Shown: positions 9,978 to 20,611, numbered from the stretch's first letter. The stretch: 25,260 nt of DNA from Phaeoceros laevis (GCA_049999765.1 JBNGIQ010005318.1:1-25260), one strand, 5' to 3'. A program made the numbers and translations. Notes: generated by a model from the letters alone, not told the origin.

Positions 9978-12900
9978 CTACAATTTCTGGAGTAACACTC
10001 GGTACATTTTGCAGCCACGTCTTGTTGCATGATCCTCCCAATCTGTTGATGCCTCCAATGGATTGAACTTGAGCCACCCATACTCATCGCAGTTTTGCGG
10101 GTTACTATGCTCAGTGCTGAGTACACACTTCCCCCTTGCATGGATCTCAAACTCGTGCAGCATGGTTTCCAGGACAGCCTTGACATCGGACTGCAGAAAC
10201 ACCTGCAGGTCATAAACACCCAACATCAATGCCTGCTGCTGAAGCTTTGAGTTAAAGCCGAAAGATAAGTGGAAAATGGTGTGTTCCCACGTTTCCAGCA
10301 GGACATAGAGTTGAAATGACAGCTTCCACGAGTTGTCTTTGCACCATCCTCCAGCGGCTACTGGGCCTGTTGAAGTTTGGATCTGGACACTGGGATAAAA
10401 TTGCACAGATGGGTTAGAGGGCAATATATGGCTGACAACCTTGCAGAGTCAGGTCTGTAAAACTGTACCTGAATAGTCACAAGGGCAACCTTTCCAGGGT
10501 ATGATGCAACTATGCTCTGCAAAGAACTGGTTGCATTTACAGCCATGAAGTGCCTGTGGGGACATAGAAGAGAGCTTACATTGTCAATAATGACAGCCCT
10601 GGCGAAGAGCTAGCAGAATCATTCGGTGAAAGTCGAATACAGCACAATTATCCATGCTCTAAACTGGTAGAAGTTACAGAGGCAAAGGGTTAACTCACGT
10701 GTTGGACAGATGTTCTGCTATAGCAGATTCAGTACACCTCTCAACGAGCTGCGGAAAGGAAAGGTCAGAAATCAAGCAATGCTGTTGCCTCGATTGTAAC
10801 CGATGCATTCCAAATAATAGCAAGGAAGAGGAAACAGCAAGAGACGACAGACTATGTTATCACTCAACACTTGCTAGTCTACCTCCATACCTTTCGGAAA
10901 ATTTCAAGGCCCAGAAAGTTTCGCTGCTTATTTAATTTTGCAAGTCTAAGAATAAATAGTCCATTCCCTGCCGACGTGCACAAACCATTAGTCGATGTGT
11001 CAATTTGCAAAAGAACCGAAACCACAACATCCTTCAGAAAAGAGTCCTTACCACAGCCAATATCAATTGTTAGGGGAAGAGATGGGTCTCGGAAAACTGT
11101 GTTCCAATCTGGAGGTGAAGGTGACGCCTGGAGTAGAAAAAAGGTAAGTCCGGGAAGGACAAGGCATGCTTAAGTGAAACATCTTAGCAGGGTCTTAACT
11201 GGATCAAGAGCCGCCACCCCTGGAAGAGTATGCCCCTTCAAGAGCTGCCAAAATGCAGCACCAGTGTGGCACACATGGCTGACCACACTGATGACTCCTG
11301 CCTCTGTCAGACACTCAACAACCTCCTTGCCTCCTACAATCGTCACACATCCGCAGAGACTTCCATGTCCAATGGCCTCAGCCAGTAAACGCATTCCATT
11401 GCGAGATGCAACATAGGGCCTCATTGTGCAAGAACCTAACCAGAGCACCATCTGCAGCTAGGCTGACATTAGCGAATTGTGGTTAAAGGGCAACAATGAT
11501 CATAGTTTGAGGTGATGCGATAGGAATCATCCTAGACATCAGACGGCTTGCAAGCGTACCTTGCTATCCTGAACAGAAGTGAGCATGTACTTGTAAGAGT
11601 CCTGTCCAAGATCCACCAACTGCCACCCTACAATGCATCTCGTTAGAAAGTCTACAACTTCCTGACACTTGACAAAACAAGGAGATCGAGGACGTCGAGC
11701 TTCTCAAGCATTTTAATACTTTAATACGATCTAGATGTTCTTGAAGGGTATCAACAACTGCACCTCCAGATCAAGTTGGGTCGTAGAACTCACCCCCAGG
11801 AACTGAGCATGATACGGAGACATTCATGACCTGATTTGACAAATCCTTCTGTTCAAGCATGAAGTCCTTGGGTAGCAGTAGCTCGATCTTCTTCTCACGT
11901 GCGCACTGAACAAGCTCCTTTGCTCTTGATAGCATGTCCTGCTCAACAGTTGATAAAGGAACCTGGATACCAGTTGCCTTAAGCAATGTCAACACCATCG
12001 GTCCTGTGACAAAAAGTTTGTCACATGTACTAAGCAGTTGCTCCAAAATCTCCACTTTCTCGGACAGTTTTGTGCCCCCAATCTGAATTAACAACAACAA
12101 TATCCTTACTGGCTTGCCAGAGAGTCAATTCTCTTATGCCATATGGCAAACAAGATGAGCTAAACGAGTACCACGATTGTAGATCAGCAAAAAGGGTGTA
12201 AGGACATGCAATTGCTACGAAGGGATGTACGAGACTCTCGCGAATCTTCCTCATACAAGAAAGCTCCTTTGCAAATTGTAGACCTGCGAGTCTGGCGCAT
12301 GTGAAAGTTGCAGCTCCAACTGTGGATGCCAGAGCTCTATGCGAGACACGAAATGCATCATTAACGAGGTGATCCACTTTATCTGTCAGAGCCTTTGAGA
12401 AGACGGCATCATTGGCATCTTCTTCTTTGTACAGCTTCAGATTGCCCAGTAAAAGAATGTTGCCATTGTGCAAGCTCATGATACGTGCTTTCACCCCTTC
12501 TCCAACAACAGCATCTACCCAGAGCACTTCCTGCTTAAGAAAGCGAGACAGGGCATCTGCAAAATAAGAAGCTGACCTGAGACAAAAGTTCCCTGGCAGG
12601 TGGACTCATAAACATTCAACAGTTGAACCGACCTGCAACAAGTGAAGTCTCCATAGTGTTCTGTGCAGTGCCTGTCGAATGCCAGTGAGTGGCAACAACC
12701 ACCTTGCAGCCAACATTAGAGAGATGGGCAAGAGTTGGTATTGCAGAGGTAAGCAGCTCCTCAGCAACCATTTCACCACCTTCGAACCACAAGTTGAAGT
12801 CGCATCGGACCAAGACAACTTTTCCTTCCAGCTGTTTGGATGGGAATCTGAGCAGAACCTGCCGATTCAACGAGGAAAACTCCTCCAAAAATGGCGTTTC

Positions 12901-13397
12901 CACCACCTGACCAGCAAGCCACAAACAGGTTAAAAAGACCTCAGGCTGTAGCGAAGAATTTGTCCTTATTAGAAACGTCTGAGCTAAGCATATGCACAAA
13001 TATTGAACCTTCTTTGCTCCTGTTCGACTCAGCGAGGACCCAGGATGAATATCCTCCACTTGGTGAAGGTCATTAATTTCAACTTGAGTACCGCTTTCGA
13101 CACTCTCTGATAGTATGTCTACTGGACACAAAGTTTGCCATAAGGTTCTTAGAGGTGGATGCAGAAGGCAGAGAAGAAATCCTCGTACGAAGGCCACGAG
13201 GTAACATGCGCACCTGACTCGGAGAGGGCAGCATATGTTTCGGGCCTCGCTGAAAGAGGCCTGAAACATCTAGCTCGAATCAATCGCTGAAATGGCACCA
13301 CTCTGCTGAACTGCTGCGGTAATACGATTTTCCTGCTCTGCACAAACAGAGGCAGCGGGTAAAAGGGCACCAGCACTGATACTTCTGCCATCACCAT
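9978..13397 (-). CDS. Fusion of a degenerate phosphoglycerate kinase domain with a TrmB-type tRNA (guanine-N7) methyltransferase
   Basis: Thirteen exons on the minus strand (13397-13214, 13121-13009, 12906-12633, 12556-12210, 12082-11794, 11627-11560, 11451-11200, 11127-11052, 10967-10891, 10748-10699, 10553-10469, 10389-10291, 10202-9978) give 712 residues with phase kept throughout. Residues 1-60 are Arg-rich and hydrophobic and may be a transit peptide. A PGK-like domain follows (about 125-509): LEGKVVLVRCDFN, VNDAFRVSHRALAST, IGGTKLSEK, LLLPKD, and LPGVAALDP at its end. ASPSPPDWNTVFRDPS links it to a TrmB-like domain (about 525-712): LTIDIGCGNG (SAM site), NFLGLEIFRK, HFMAVNAT, CPDP, VFLQSDV, DEYGWLKFNPLE, STDWEDH and a MYRVLLQKL end. 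TrmB enzymes methylate G46 of tRNA using SAM. Several PGK catalytic residues are replaced, so kinase activity is doubtful. Twelve introns lie inside one gene, so this is not two adjacent genes unless transcripts show otherwise. The start is the first ATG of the open first exon. Confidence 0.85.
12083..12209 (-). other. Probable GC-AG intron in the PGK part of the fusion gene
   Basis: Joining ...HPFVAI to IGGTKLSEK, as PGK alignments require, places the donor at GCATGT (minus strand, 12209-12204) and the acceptor at ATTCAG. A GT donor nine bases earlier (TTC|GTAGCA) is also in phase but would delete the conserved residues VAI. Both models keep the frame. Confidence 0.5.
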
Positions 13398-13573
13398 GCA
13401 GCATTACTCCCATCACGTTGGGATATTGGCATGCGCCATTGTACTGTGTAGCTGCCCCAGTGCATTTCATAAGAGACTTTCATCATAAACGTCATGTCAG
13501 AACTGTGCCGACCATAATCTACACTTTCCTCGTCAGAGAGCTTAGGGCGTAGTCTGCAGTGCGCGAACCAGCT
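13398..13573. promoter_or_regulatory. Shared promoter between divergent fusion and AtuA-like genes
   Basis: Only 176 bases separate the two inferred start codons, which point away from each other. This space must hold both 5' UTRs and core promoters, unless starts are misplaced. An ACGTCA word near 13490 matches a bZIP-type core. No clear TATA box is seen. Confidence 0.5.
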
Positions 13574-16500
13574 ATGGCTGAAGCTCAAGAGTGTCCTGAG
13601 TCCACGTTCGCCTCGATCTTCAAATTGGTAAGAGCCACCAGGCCATGCTCGTACGTGTTCAGATTTACGGCTTACAGTTCCAACATATGCGAAGGACTTG
13701 AACATCTGCAGCGGCCAGAGCCAATTCGACATAAGAACACGATTCGGATTGGATGTGGAGCTGGCTTTGCTGGGGATAGGAGTTCTGGAGCACTGAAGCT
13801 GCTGAAGGCTGTTCCCGACATAGACTACCTGGTACTGGAATGTCTTGCAGAACGCACCCTTGCAAACCGTTACCAGGCAATGGCGAGCGGTGGTAAAGGG
13901 TATGACCCCAGAAGTAAGTATCCATATTCCCACAACAATAGCCTAACCACAAGACCAGTAGCTCATAGTACGGTAATATTCAACTTCTGCTTCCTTGCTA
14001 GCCATGGTGCTGATTTGTGCCCTTTTTTGTAACATTTTGGCCGGTGGCAGTCTCTTCGTGGTTTGAAATGCTACTTCCTGTTGCTATAAGTCAGGGAGTT
14101 CGAATTATCACCAACATGGGTGCAAGTAAGCTCCAGGAGATAGACCTATCGGTAACTTCAGGATCATGCTTAGATGGAGCTATGATGGTTGAGCTGTGTC
14201 AGCACTGATCGTTTTTTGAATGCAGCTGATCCTGTCGGGGCCCAGGATGAAGTTTTGAGGATAGCTACTAAGCTAGGTCTGCAGGTTTCTGTCTCTGTTG
14301 TGTATGAACTTCCGACCTCTAATGCTGGTATGGTGAGTGAACGCCACGTGCTCACCTCCTCAGAAAATCAGGTTATGGGTCTAGGATGTCCATAAATTGC
14401 TTGTATCAAGCAGTTGATAACTCTAGTTTTGAGGTCATGCAGGGTTCCAGCACATATCTTGGGGCAGCTCCCATCGTGCAAGCTTTGGAAACAGCACGGC
14501 CGGATGTCGTACTTACCAGTCGTGTAGCTGATGCAGCATTGTTCTTGGCACCAATGGTACACACAGCCTCCTGTCCCAACTTGTGACATGCTTGAACATG
14601 CCCTGCCGAATCCTTTTTGTGTTTGGGCATCAGTCGTTCTGCATGAAGGAGATGAGGTGTGGCCTCCTCTTTAGAAGCTAACCTTCAGTGACACTGCTGG
14701 TCTTGCAACAGCTGGACAGAGCAGCCACGGCATTAATACCCTGCCAGGCCGTCATTGTAGGTGTACGAGCTCGGCTGGAATTGGGATCAATTTGACGTCC
14801 TTGCACAAGGCACCTTGACTGGCCACCTGCTTGAATGCGGCTGCCAATTGACTGGAGGATACTTTATGCATCCTGGTGGTTTCATATACCTCCAATTTGT
14901 GAAGTAGTGGCATCTTAGGCTGGCAGACTATCTAACCGTAACTCGCACATCCTTAAACAGCTGACCATCACCGCAAGTTTTCACTGAGGCAGCTACTTGA
15001 AGTGTCATTACCTTATGCCGATATTAGCTGGGATGGCACAGCTATTCTGGGCAAGGCTGAGGGCAGTGGGGGGGAGCTCAGTGTCGCAACCTGTACGCAG
15101 CAGCTTCTGTATGAAATTGGAGATCCTGCTGCATACATCACACCTGATGTGGTTAGTATGTCCTTTCAAAGATCCTTGTTCAAAGTTGTAAACGGGAAGT
15201 CGGATGACTCGTTACAGGCTTACGGAAAGAGCTCTCGTCCTCGTTATCATGACAGGTGGTTGACTTCACCAACGTGGAATTCAAATCTCTTAACAGCAAC
15301 GAGGTGCTGGCTCAGGGTGCTAAGCCTTCATCTCCGTGCTACCCAGAGAAGCTGCTGCGTCTTATTCCAGTGGTGACAACCTTGGTGCTTTCACTTTGCT
15401 AGAGGTGAAGGGTTGATTCCTCTGCTACAGTATCTGACATGCACTTGTTTTGCAGCATTGTGGAACGAAGGGTTGGGGAGAAATATCGTATGGGGGATTA
15501 TGTTGCAAAGAGAGAGCTGCTGCTGCGGACTATGTCGTAAGTTTTCGGAACGGGGTCCCTGTATTACTCTGTCTATGCCCGTATGTTCTTTTGCAAGCAA
15601 CTACGAGATTATTTAATTTTCTCGTCATGCATCACCGAGAAATAGTCTTGCTGAGAGGCGTGACCAGTCCTAGCAGGTGCGAGCATGGATGGAGGAAGCT
15701 GTCCCCGGGAGCAGTAAGCATATACTGTCTTATCTGATCGGGGTTGACAGCCTGAGAGTTCATCCAGTTGGCCAGACTGAGATGTGCAGCCTGGATCCCC
15801 TAGAAATCAGGCTGCGAATGGATGGTCTCTTTCAGTCACCAGCTCATGCACTCAAGCTCACTGAAGAATTCGAGGCTCTGTACACAAATGGTCCAGCTGG
15901 AGGGGGAGGCATCCGGTATAAGACCAGTTCCTAGCTTGTCTCAACGTTCACTAACCTTGATTTGAATCCGGTCACATAAGCTTGAAGACTTTTGCGTTTG
16001 TGTCATCCTGCAGCACGGGATACCAAGAACAGATTTTGCTGTCCAAGGACCTGGTAAGATCCTTGGTCATTTTCCTGTGCAAATTTTTCTGTCCTTACCA
16101 TGATTGTGAGAATCCCTTCTCGATGTAATCAGGTTAGACGAGCTGAGGTTTTCTGGAGGAGTAACACCAGGTCTAGCTCTGGGACATCAGCAAGCCACCC
16201 GGTAGACAAACTCATGGCAGGCATGCACAAAACAAGGATGCCTTTGACGTCACCCTCCACACCGACTTGTCAACCAGCACCTGGAGGAGTGAGCATTCCC
16301 CTTCATCAAGCTGCCCACTGCAGAACTGGAGATAAAGGGGATCAATTAAACGTCAGTGTTATCCCACACTGTCCAACGGATATCACAAGGCTACTAGCAG
16401 TCATTACGCCGGAGTGGGTCTTGCAGGTGGTGGATCCTGAGACAGAGGCCGGAAATGCTGGCATCGCTGACGAAGTGGCAGCTAATTTTCCGAAGCTGCC

Positions 16501-16711
16501 AGCAGGTGAGGCCACACACGGGACGTCCATCCAAGACAAGGCGACGGAGGTTAAAGTTTACCATGTAAAAGGTGTCAGCTCTCTGAATGTTGTGATAACA
16601 AATGTGCTAGATGGAGGCGTAACCATGTCCCGGAGACTTGACAAACATGGCAAAGCAGTATCTGACCTCTTCTTGCGGCAAACAGTGGTACTATGTCCGA
16701 TCGGTAGCTGA
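13574..16711 (+). CDS. AtuA/DUF1446-family protein (acyclic terpene utilisation-like)
   Basis: Eleven exons (13574-13913, 14051-14125, 14226-14332, 14443-14556, 14761-14875, 14961-15151, 15256-15372, 15456-15536, 15677-15915, 16014-16053, 16133-16711) encode 665 residues with GT-AG introns and phase kept. Family hallmarks in order are IRIGCGAGFAGDR (57-69), DYLVLECLAERTLANRYQAM, VRIITNMGA, GSSTYLGAAPIV, TSRVADAALFLAPMVYELGWNWDQFD, AQGTLTGHLLECGCQLTGGYF, KAEGSGGELS, LLYEIGDPAAYITPDVV, GWGEISYGG, RLRMDGLF and TNGPAGGGG. The C-terminal domain carries HQAAHCRTGDKGDQLNVSVI and NVLDGGV. In bacteria the family is tied to breakdown of acyclic terpenes such as citronellol; the plant homologue's substrate is unknown. 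A possible extra donor (GTAAGA at 13628) has no in-phase partner, so I read exon 1 as continuous. The first 50 residues are variable in this family. Confidence 0.93.
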
Positions 16712-17945
16712 AAGCCCGGTTTTCACGTTGTTGCAAGTGGTCATTTGTGTCATTCGGCTGTTATTTATGTCTTGAATGCAACAGTGTTGGCACGCATAGT
16801 CACATTTGGAAAACAATTTCGACTCTCTCAGTCAAACATGACTCGAATTCTGAAAGTGTCCAGGTTCGACGGCTGGGTGCAAGCTGCCTCTCGCCACTAC
16901 CTAATGGTTTGCAATCAAAGATTCCAAAAGGGGCAGATCTAGGAAGCTGCCAAGGAAGTGTCCGGGTCTGGCGTCGTGATACTGGGCTCGCGTCACTCGT
17001 CCAAGCTGCAAGGATTTTGCGATAAATTGAGCTCGCTAGTGGAGGAGGTGTCCGCTCATTGGAGGCTGGCCTGATGCATGGGAGACTACTGGCTACAAGC
17101 CGTCGAGTGCTTGCCTGCCATGAGAGAAATGACTGTACTGTACACTTCCTCCAGCGCCGTGTGCAGTGGGCTACCCTACAGCCCTACAGTAATGTACACT
17201 GGAAAAGCGAGTCCCCCTCTTACCTTGTCTTCTAGCAGTGAGCCCCCATTGGACAGCTCCAGCTGTGAAACTCAACAAGTGCGTTCTCTTGCCTGTATTG
17301 CAATTGCAGCTCGTGGTTGTGTTCCCGTCCAGTCTATTCGGCAGGCATGCCTGCTCAATCCTTTGTTCGAAACTCCTTGATTTTTTTCCTTGATTTGCTG
17401 CGGGTGTGGTATTTACACAGCAACACTGGAAATAAATGAAATCAAATCAAAATCCTTATGCACTCAGCAGCTTTGAGGATATCGGTGTCATCCTTGAGCA
17501 GCCTGCATTCTAGTGTATATTCCCTTCTTTTGGAAGGATACAACATGGTAAGGGATAAGATACATAGCCAAATTTCGGGTCTTAGTTGGTTGTGGCCACC
17601 TTTTTAGTTTCTTTGTCATCTCAAAAAACCAAGCATCTTTGGCTGCCTAGGACCTCTGCTATGTATAGTCTTTTCCGCTAGGTACTCACTACATTTTGAG
17701 TCTAGGACTTTCAACATACAAGACAAGATGTAGGACAAAATTAATCAAGAAAAATACAACACTGCAACTAGTGAATTTGACCTTGTGTTCAAATGCAGTA
17801 ATTCGAAAGCTATGAGAAGATTAACTAATGCCAAGGTCCTCTAATGTTTTAACACAAATGATAAGCACGATCTGAGTTCAAAGATGCTCGACTTGTGTGG
17901 ACTTCAAGCATTTCAAATCTAGATGCTTATCTATATGTTGATATC
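16712..17945. other. 3' flank of the AtuA-like gene and intergenic DNA
   Basis: The first part is probably 3' UTR. A frame from the ATG at 16838 runs 34 codons to a TAG at 16940 and then continues in the same frame as EAAKEVSGSGVVILG... to a TGA near 17071. That downstream segment reads like protein, but I cannot assign it. From about 17390 the DNA is AT-rich with nothing recognised. Confidence 0.35.
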
Positions 17946-19173
17946 CTAATCTTTGAAGATCTTATTATGGATTCGTTTCGCCCGATCTGAAACAGAAGAA
18001 CAAGATTGTTTTAATCTTTGAATGCTTTATGCTTCCTCTTTTATTGCTTTAAGACATTAAAAATAGTGGTATTACCTGAAAAAATTCCTTGGTTACACAT
18101 GCCAGGTGGGTCCTTTTCGAAATGCATAAACGTTTGATTCATGGTTTTAGGTGTTCGCATGTGCCTTGGGTTTCCGCTGACAAGTCTGATAAAGGGGTCA
18201 AAGGTGAGAGAGACATTCTTGTGTTTCTTTTTTGGACAAGCTTCGAGTTGACTAATAATAAGTTGCAACACTATTTACGAACAAACCTGAGATAACTTGC
18301 ATTTCTACGATCAAAGGCTCGAGCTCCTACAAAGGATTGAAGAGTAAATGAAGCTCTGTTCCTGGCAGCATTCGGATAATAGGGTTGGAGCTTTTTGTCA
18401 AATACTGTGGCATTCTCTCCTATTTTTCGAACTTGATTTTGAAAATATGAGTTGGTCCTGACCATGTATAGCAAAATTACCGAAAGTTAGCTAGTATTCT
18501 ATCGTGGCACACGCTAAGGCTTCTCCAATGTCTTGGCTGTCTCTTTCACTAAAAATTTCTTTAGAAAGTTCATAAAAGCCTCATTGAGATTTGATCAATA
18601 TGTATGTATTAGCATACGTTTCACTTTGAAAAATAGGCCTATATCCATATGAATTTGGAGCCTTATATCCCGTCAATTTTTGAGGATGAGCTATCTGTAG
18701 AAAGAATCATCCACACAATAGTGTTGCCATTTTGAACTGTAGTAAGTTCACAAATATCTTATTTTTCTTTTACAGTAAATACTTACGCCCATGAAGTTTT
18801 GACCAGCTTTAAAAATCTTGTATAGTGTATTAGTTCCCCCACAACATGTTTGCGGGTGTGCACCCGAATCACACTTTGATTCACAAACATGATCTAAAGT
18901 TTTGCAATACACATTTTGAGTTTTAGTCGGGCTTTGACGCCTTGTTGGGACATGCAAATAAGATGGCAAAGGAGATATAAATTTGGAGTGGACAATAGGA
19001 TTTCGTGGTGCTTCTGGAGGTGTGGGAGGAGCTTTCCAATTAGTTTTTGGTCCTCTTTCAAGATCTCTTTCTCTCCAAGGTTTTCTAGGAGGCAGTGGAG
19101 GTGGATATTTTTGTCCTTGTTCACGCTCTCCTTGATACTTTGGGATATGCCTATATTTAACTTTTTTCCCCAT
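17946..19173 (-). CDS. Basic, proline-rich 283-residue protein of unknown family, five exons
   Basis: I do not recognise this protein. Exons on the minus strand are 19173-18787, 18694-18618, 18457-18287, 18251-18076 and 17986-17946. All four introns are GT-AG, each join keeps phase, and the joined frame ends in one stop, so it is very unlikely to be chance. The N-terminus (MGKKVKYRHIPKYQGEREQG) is strongly basic. It is followed by proline-rich PPPLPPRKPW and PPTPPEAPRNP, a Cys segment (VYCKTLDHVCESKCDSG...TCCGG), then Tyr/Asn/Phe-rich sequence (YKAPNSYGYRPIFQ, LQPYYPNAARNRASF), DPFIRLVSGNPRHMRTPK and a basic end (DRAKRIHNKIFKD). It has no membrane segment or classic domain. Such basic proteins with YG/NSY motifs recall axonemal microtubule inner proteins, which would suit a plant with swimming sperm, but this is a guess. 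An acceptor-like CTACAG sits just before the start, so a 5' exon may exist. Confidence 0.75.
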
Positions 19174-20502
19174 TTCTTTTCTGTAGACTATAAAAAAGAA
19201 TCTACTCCTTTCACTACATTTTCACAATACCTCCACAAATAAACAAGTGGATATTATTTTCTGAGATTCTTTTCTAATTTAGACTTATGAGTCATGAGTA
19301 GATTATGCACTCCATAGTACTAATAATCTTTTTACTTGTGATGCACAAATATAACTCATTTTATAAATTTATATCAAGTTTTATTATTAACAGTAAAACA
19401 AGTTATTTGATAGTTGAAGTCTTGAAGATACAAAATATGGTAGAGAAAATATGTGTGAAAACAAGCTTGTGGAGTGTTAACATATATGCGTGCACCCATC
19501 GGGATGCTGTAGGAATTGCTTTTAAGAACGGTGTTACTTTAAGGCCATTAGCAGGTTGACGCCGGGGTTACCCAAAAGTGGTGCCTAGGTAAGTCCTCAA
19601 AGTCAGTGGGCATTAGGGAAACTCCCCTATTTGGCGCCCAATCTAGGTTAGGGCCCGGAGATGCCTGCCAGGCCTCGCCGGCTGGCTCGGCAGCCCCGGG
19701 TATGTAAGCCGGAAGGAGGAAGCAAACGGGTGCGTTTTTTATAAGTTTTGGGGAAGCTTACAAGTGTGGTTAGGCGCTTGGGTGCATGCGTGGACGTGGC
19801 TCTGTAGCTCTGCCAACAGGCAGGCTGTGTTGGGCGCGTGCATGAGGTCTGAGGGCTTTCCAGGGAGCCTTGGCCCGCTGGCGGCCCCCTCACAATGACG
19901 CCGACATAGAATGGGCTATGTCACGTAGAACCTTGCTGAGGTAATTAAGCTAGCTGGAGTGCTAACGTAACAAGCAAATTGTAGAAGAAAGATGAGTTAG
20001 CATAGCTTTTTGATTAGCACGCCACAAGCTGCATAATTTTGATTTTGCACGCCTGCTGCAGGCGGATCGTGAGCTGCAATTTATATAATTCTGATTAGCA
20101 CGCCGGCTGCAGGCGGATCGTGAGCTGCAATTTGTGCGGCCGTGAGGCAAGAGTGCAGCACCATGGAGCGTAGCTGGAAATCGTGCTCAAGGCAGAGAGC
20201 AAGCGGTAGACCTGTGGGCCAAAGATGCTGAGGTTGAGGGCTGCCAATTGCAAGAGGTTACAAGTGTGAGACGCTGTAGCTCTCATGTATGCTGCGCTCC
20301 GATATCAGCCTGAGAAGCTTCGAATTTATAAGCACCTCCTTCGTGGCCAGAAAGTACAAAAGAAAGTTCCAAGGCAGGAGCTAGCAACAAACCTGCAAGC
20401 TTAGGCTGGTAAAGATCACCAATCCACCAATTAATTACACGAATTAATCCACCAATTAATCCACGAATTAGCGCGCCACCAATTAATGTGTCGGCGTGCT
20501 CG
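19174..20502. other. Intergenic: AT-rich, then GC-rich with short repeats
   Basis: No gene is supported. From about 19560 base composition shifts to GC-rich. Short tandem repeats occur at 20041-20134 and around 20427-20490 (CCACCAATTAAT and CACGAATTA words). Confidence 0.45.
20041..20134. repeat. Tandem repeat, period 51 bases
   Basis: GCACGCC..GCTGCAGGCGG followed by ATCGTGAGCTGCAATTT occurs from 20047 and again from 20098. A partial earlier copy (GATTAGCACGCC) lies near 20015. Confidence 0.8.
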
Positions 20503-20611
20503 ATTCCATGTGGAGTGGGTTAGCATGATCTCCCCTATTACTAGTACTGGTCTAATTAATAGTACTAAGTAGTAAGGTGATTATGGTGTTTAGCCAACTC
20601 CACATGGGAAT
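20503..20611. repeat. Imperfect 109-base inverted repeat (hairpin or MITE)
   Basis: The left arm ATTCCATGTGGAGTGGGTTAGC (20503-20524) pairs with the right arm ending CCAACTCCACATGGGAAT (to 20611). Pairing continues inward with gaps (TTACTAGTACT against AGTACTAAGTAGTAA). The fold resembles a plant miRNA precursor or a small palindromic MITE. A related arm occurs at 23001-23055. It lies about 200 bases beyond the SWEET stop codon, possibly within its 3' UTR. Confidence 0.6.

Noticed and set aside
13626-13680. Intron in AtuA-like exon 1 with donor GTAAGA
   Set aside because: No acceptor downstream keeps the frame into the conserved GCGAGF motif, while the unspliced frame is open.
13391-13933. 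180-codon minus-strand frame opposite the first AtuA-like exon
   Set aside because: It lies antisense to a well-supported exon and the shared promoter and shows no domain.
18916-19242. 108-codon plus-strand frame
   Set aside because: It is the antisense of exon 1 of the 17946-19173 gene, whose splicing is consistent on the minus strand.
19605-19660. Retrotransposon primer-binding site (TGGCGCCCA near 19632)
   Set aside because: Only about nine bases fit a lysine tRNA 3' end. No long terminal repeats, gag or pol were found around it.
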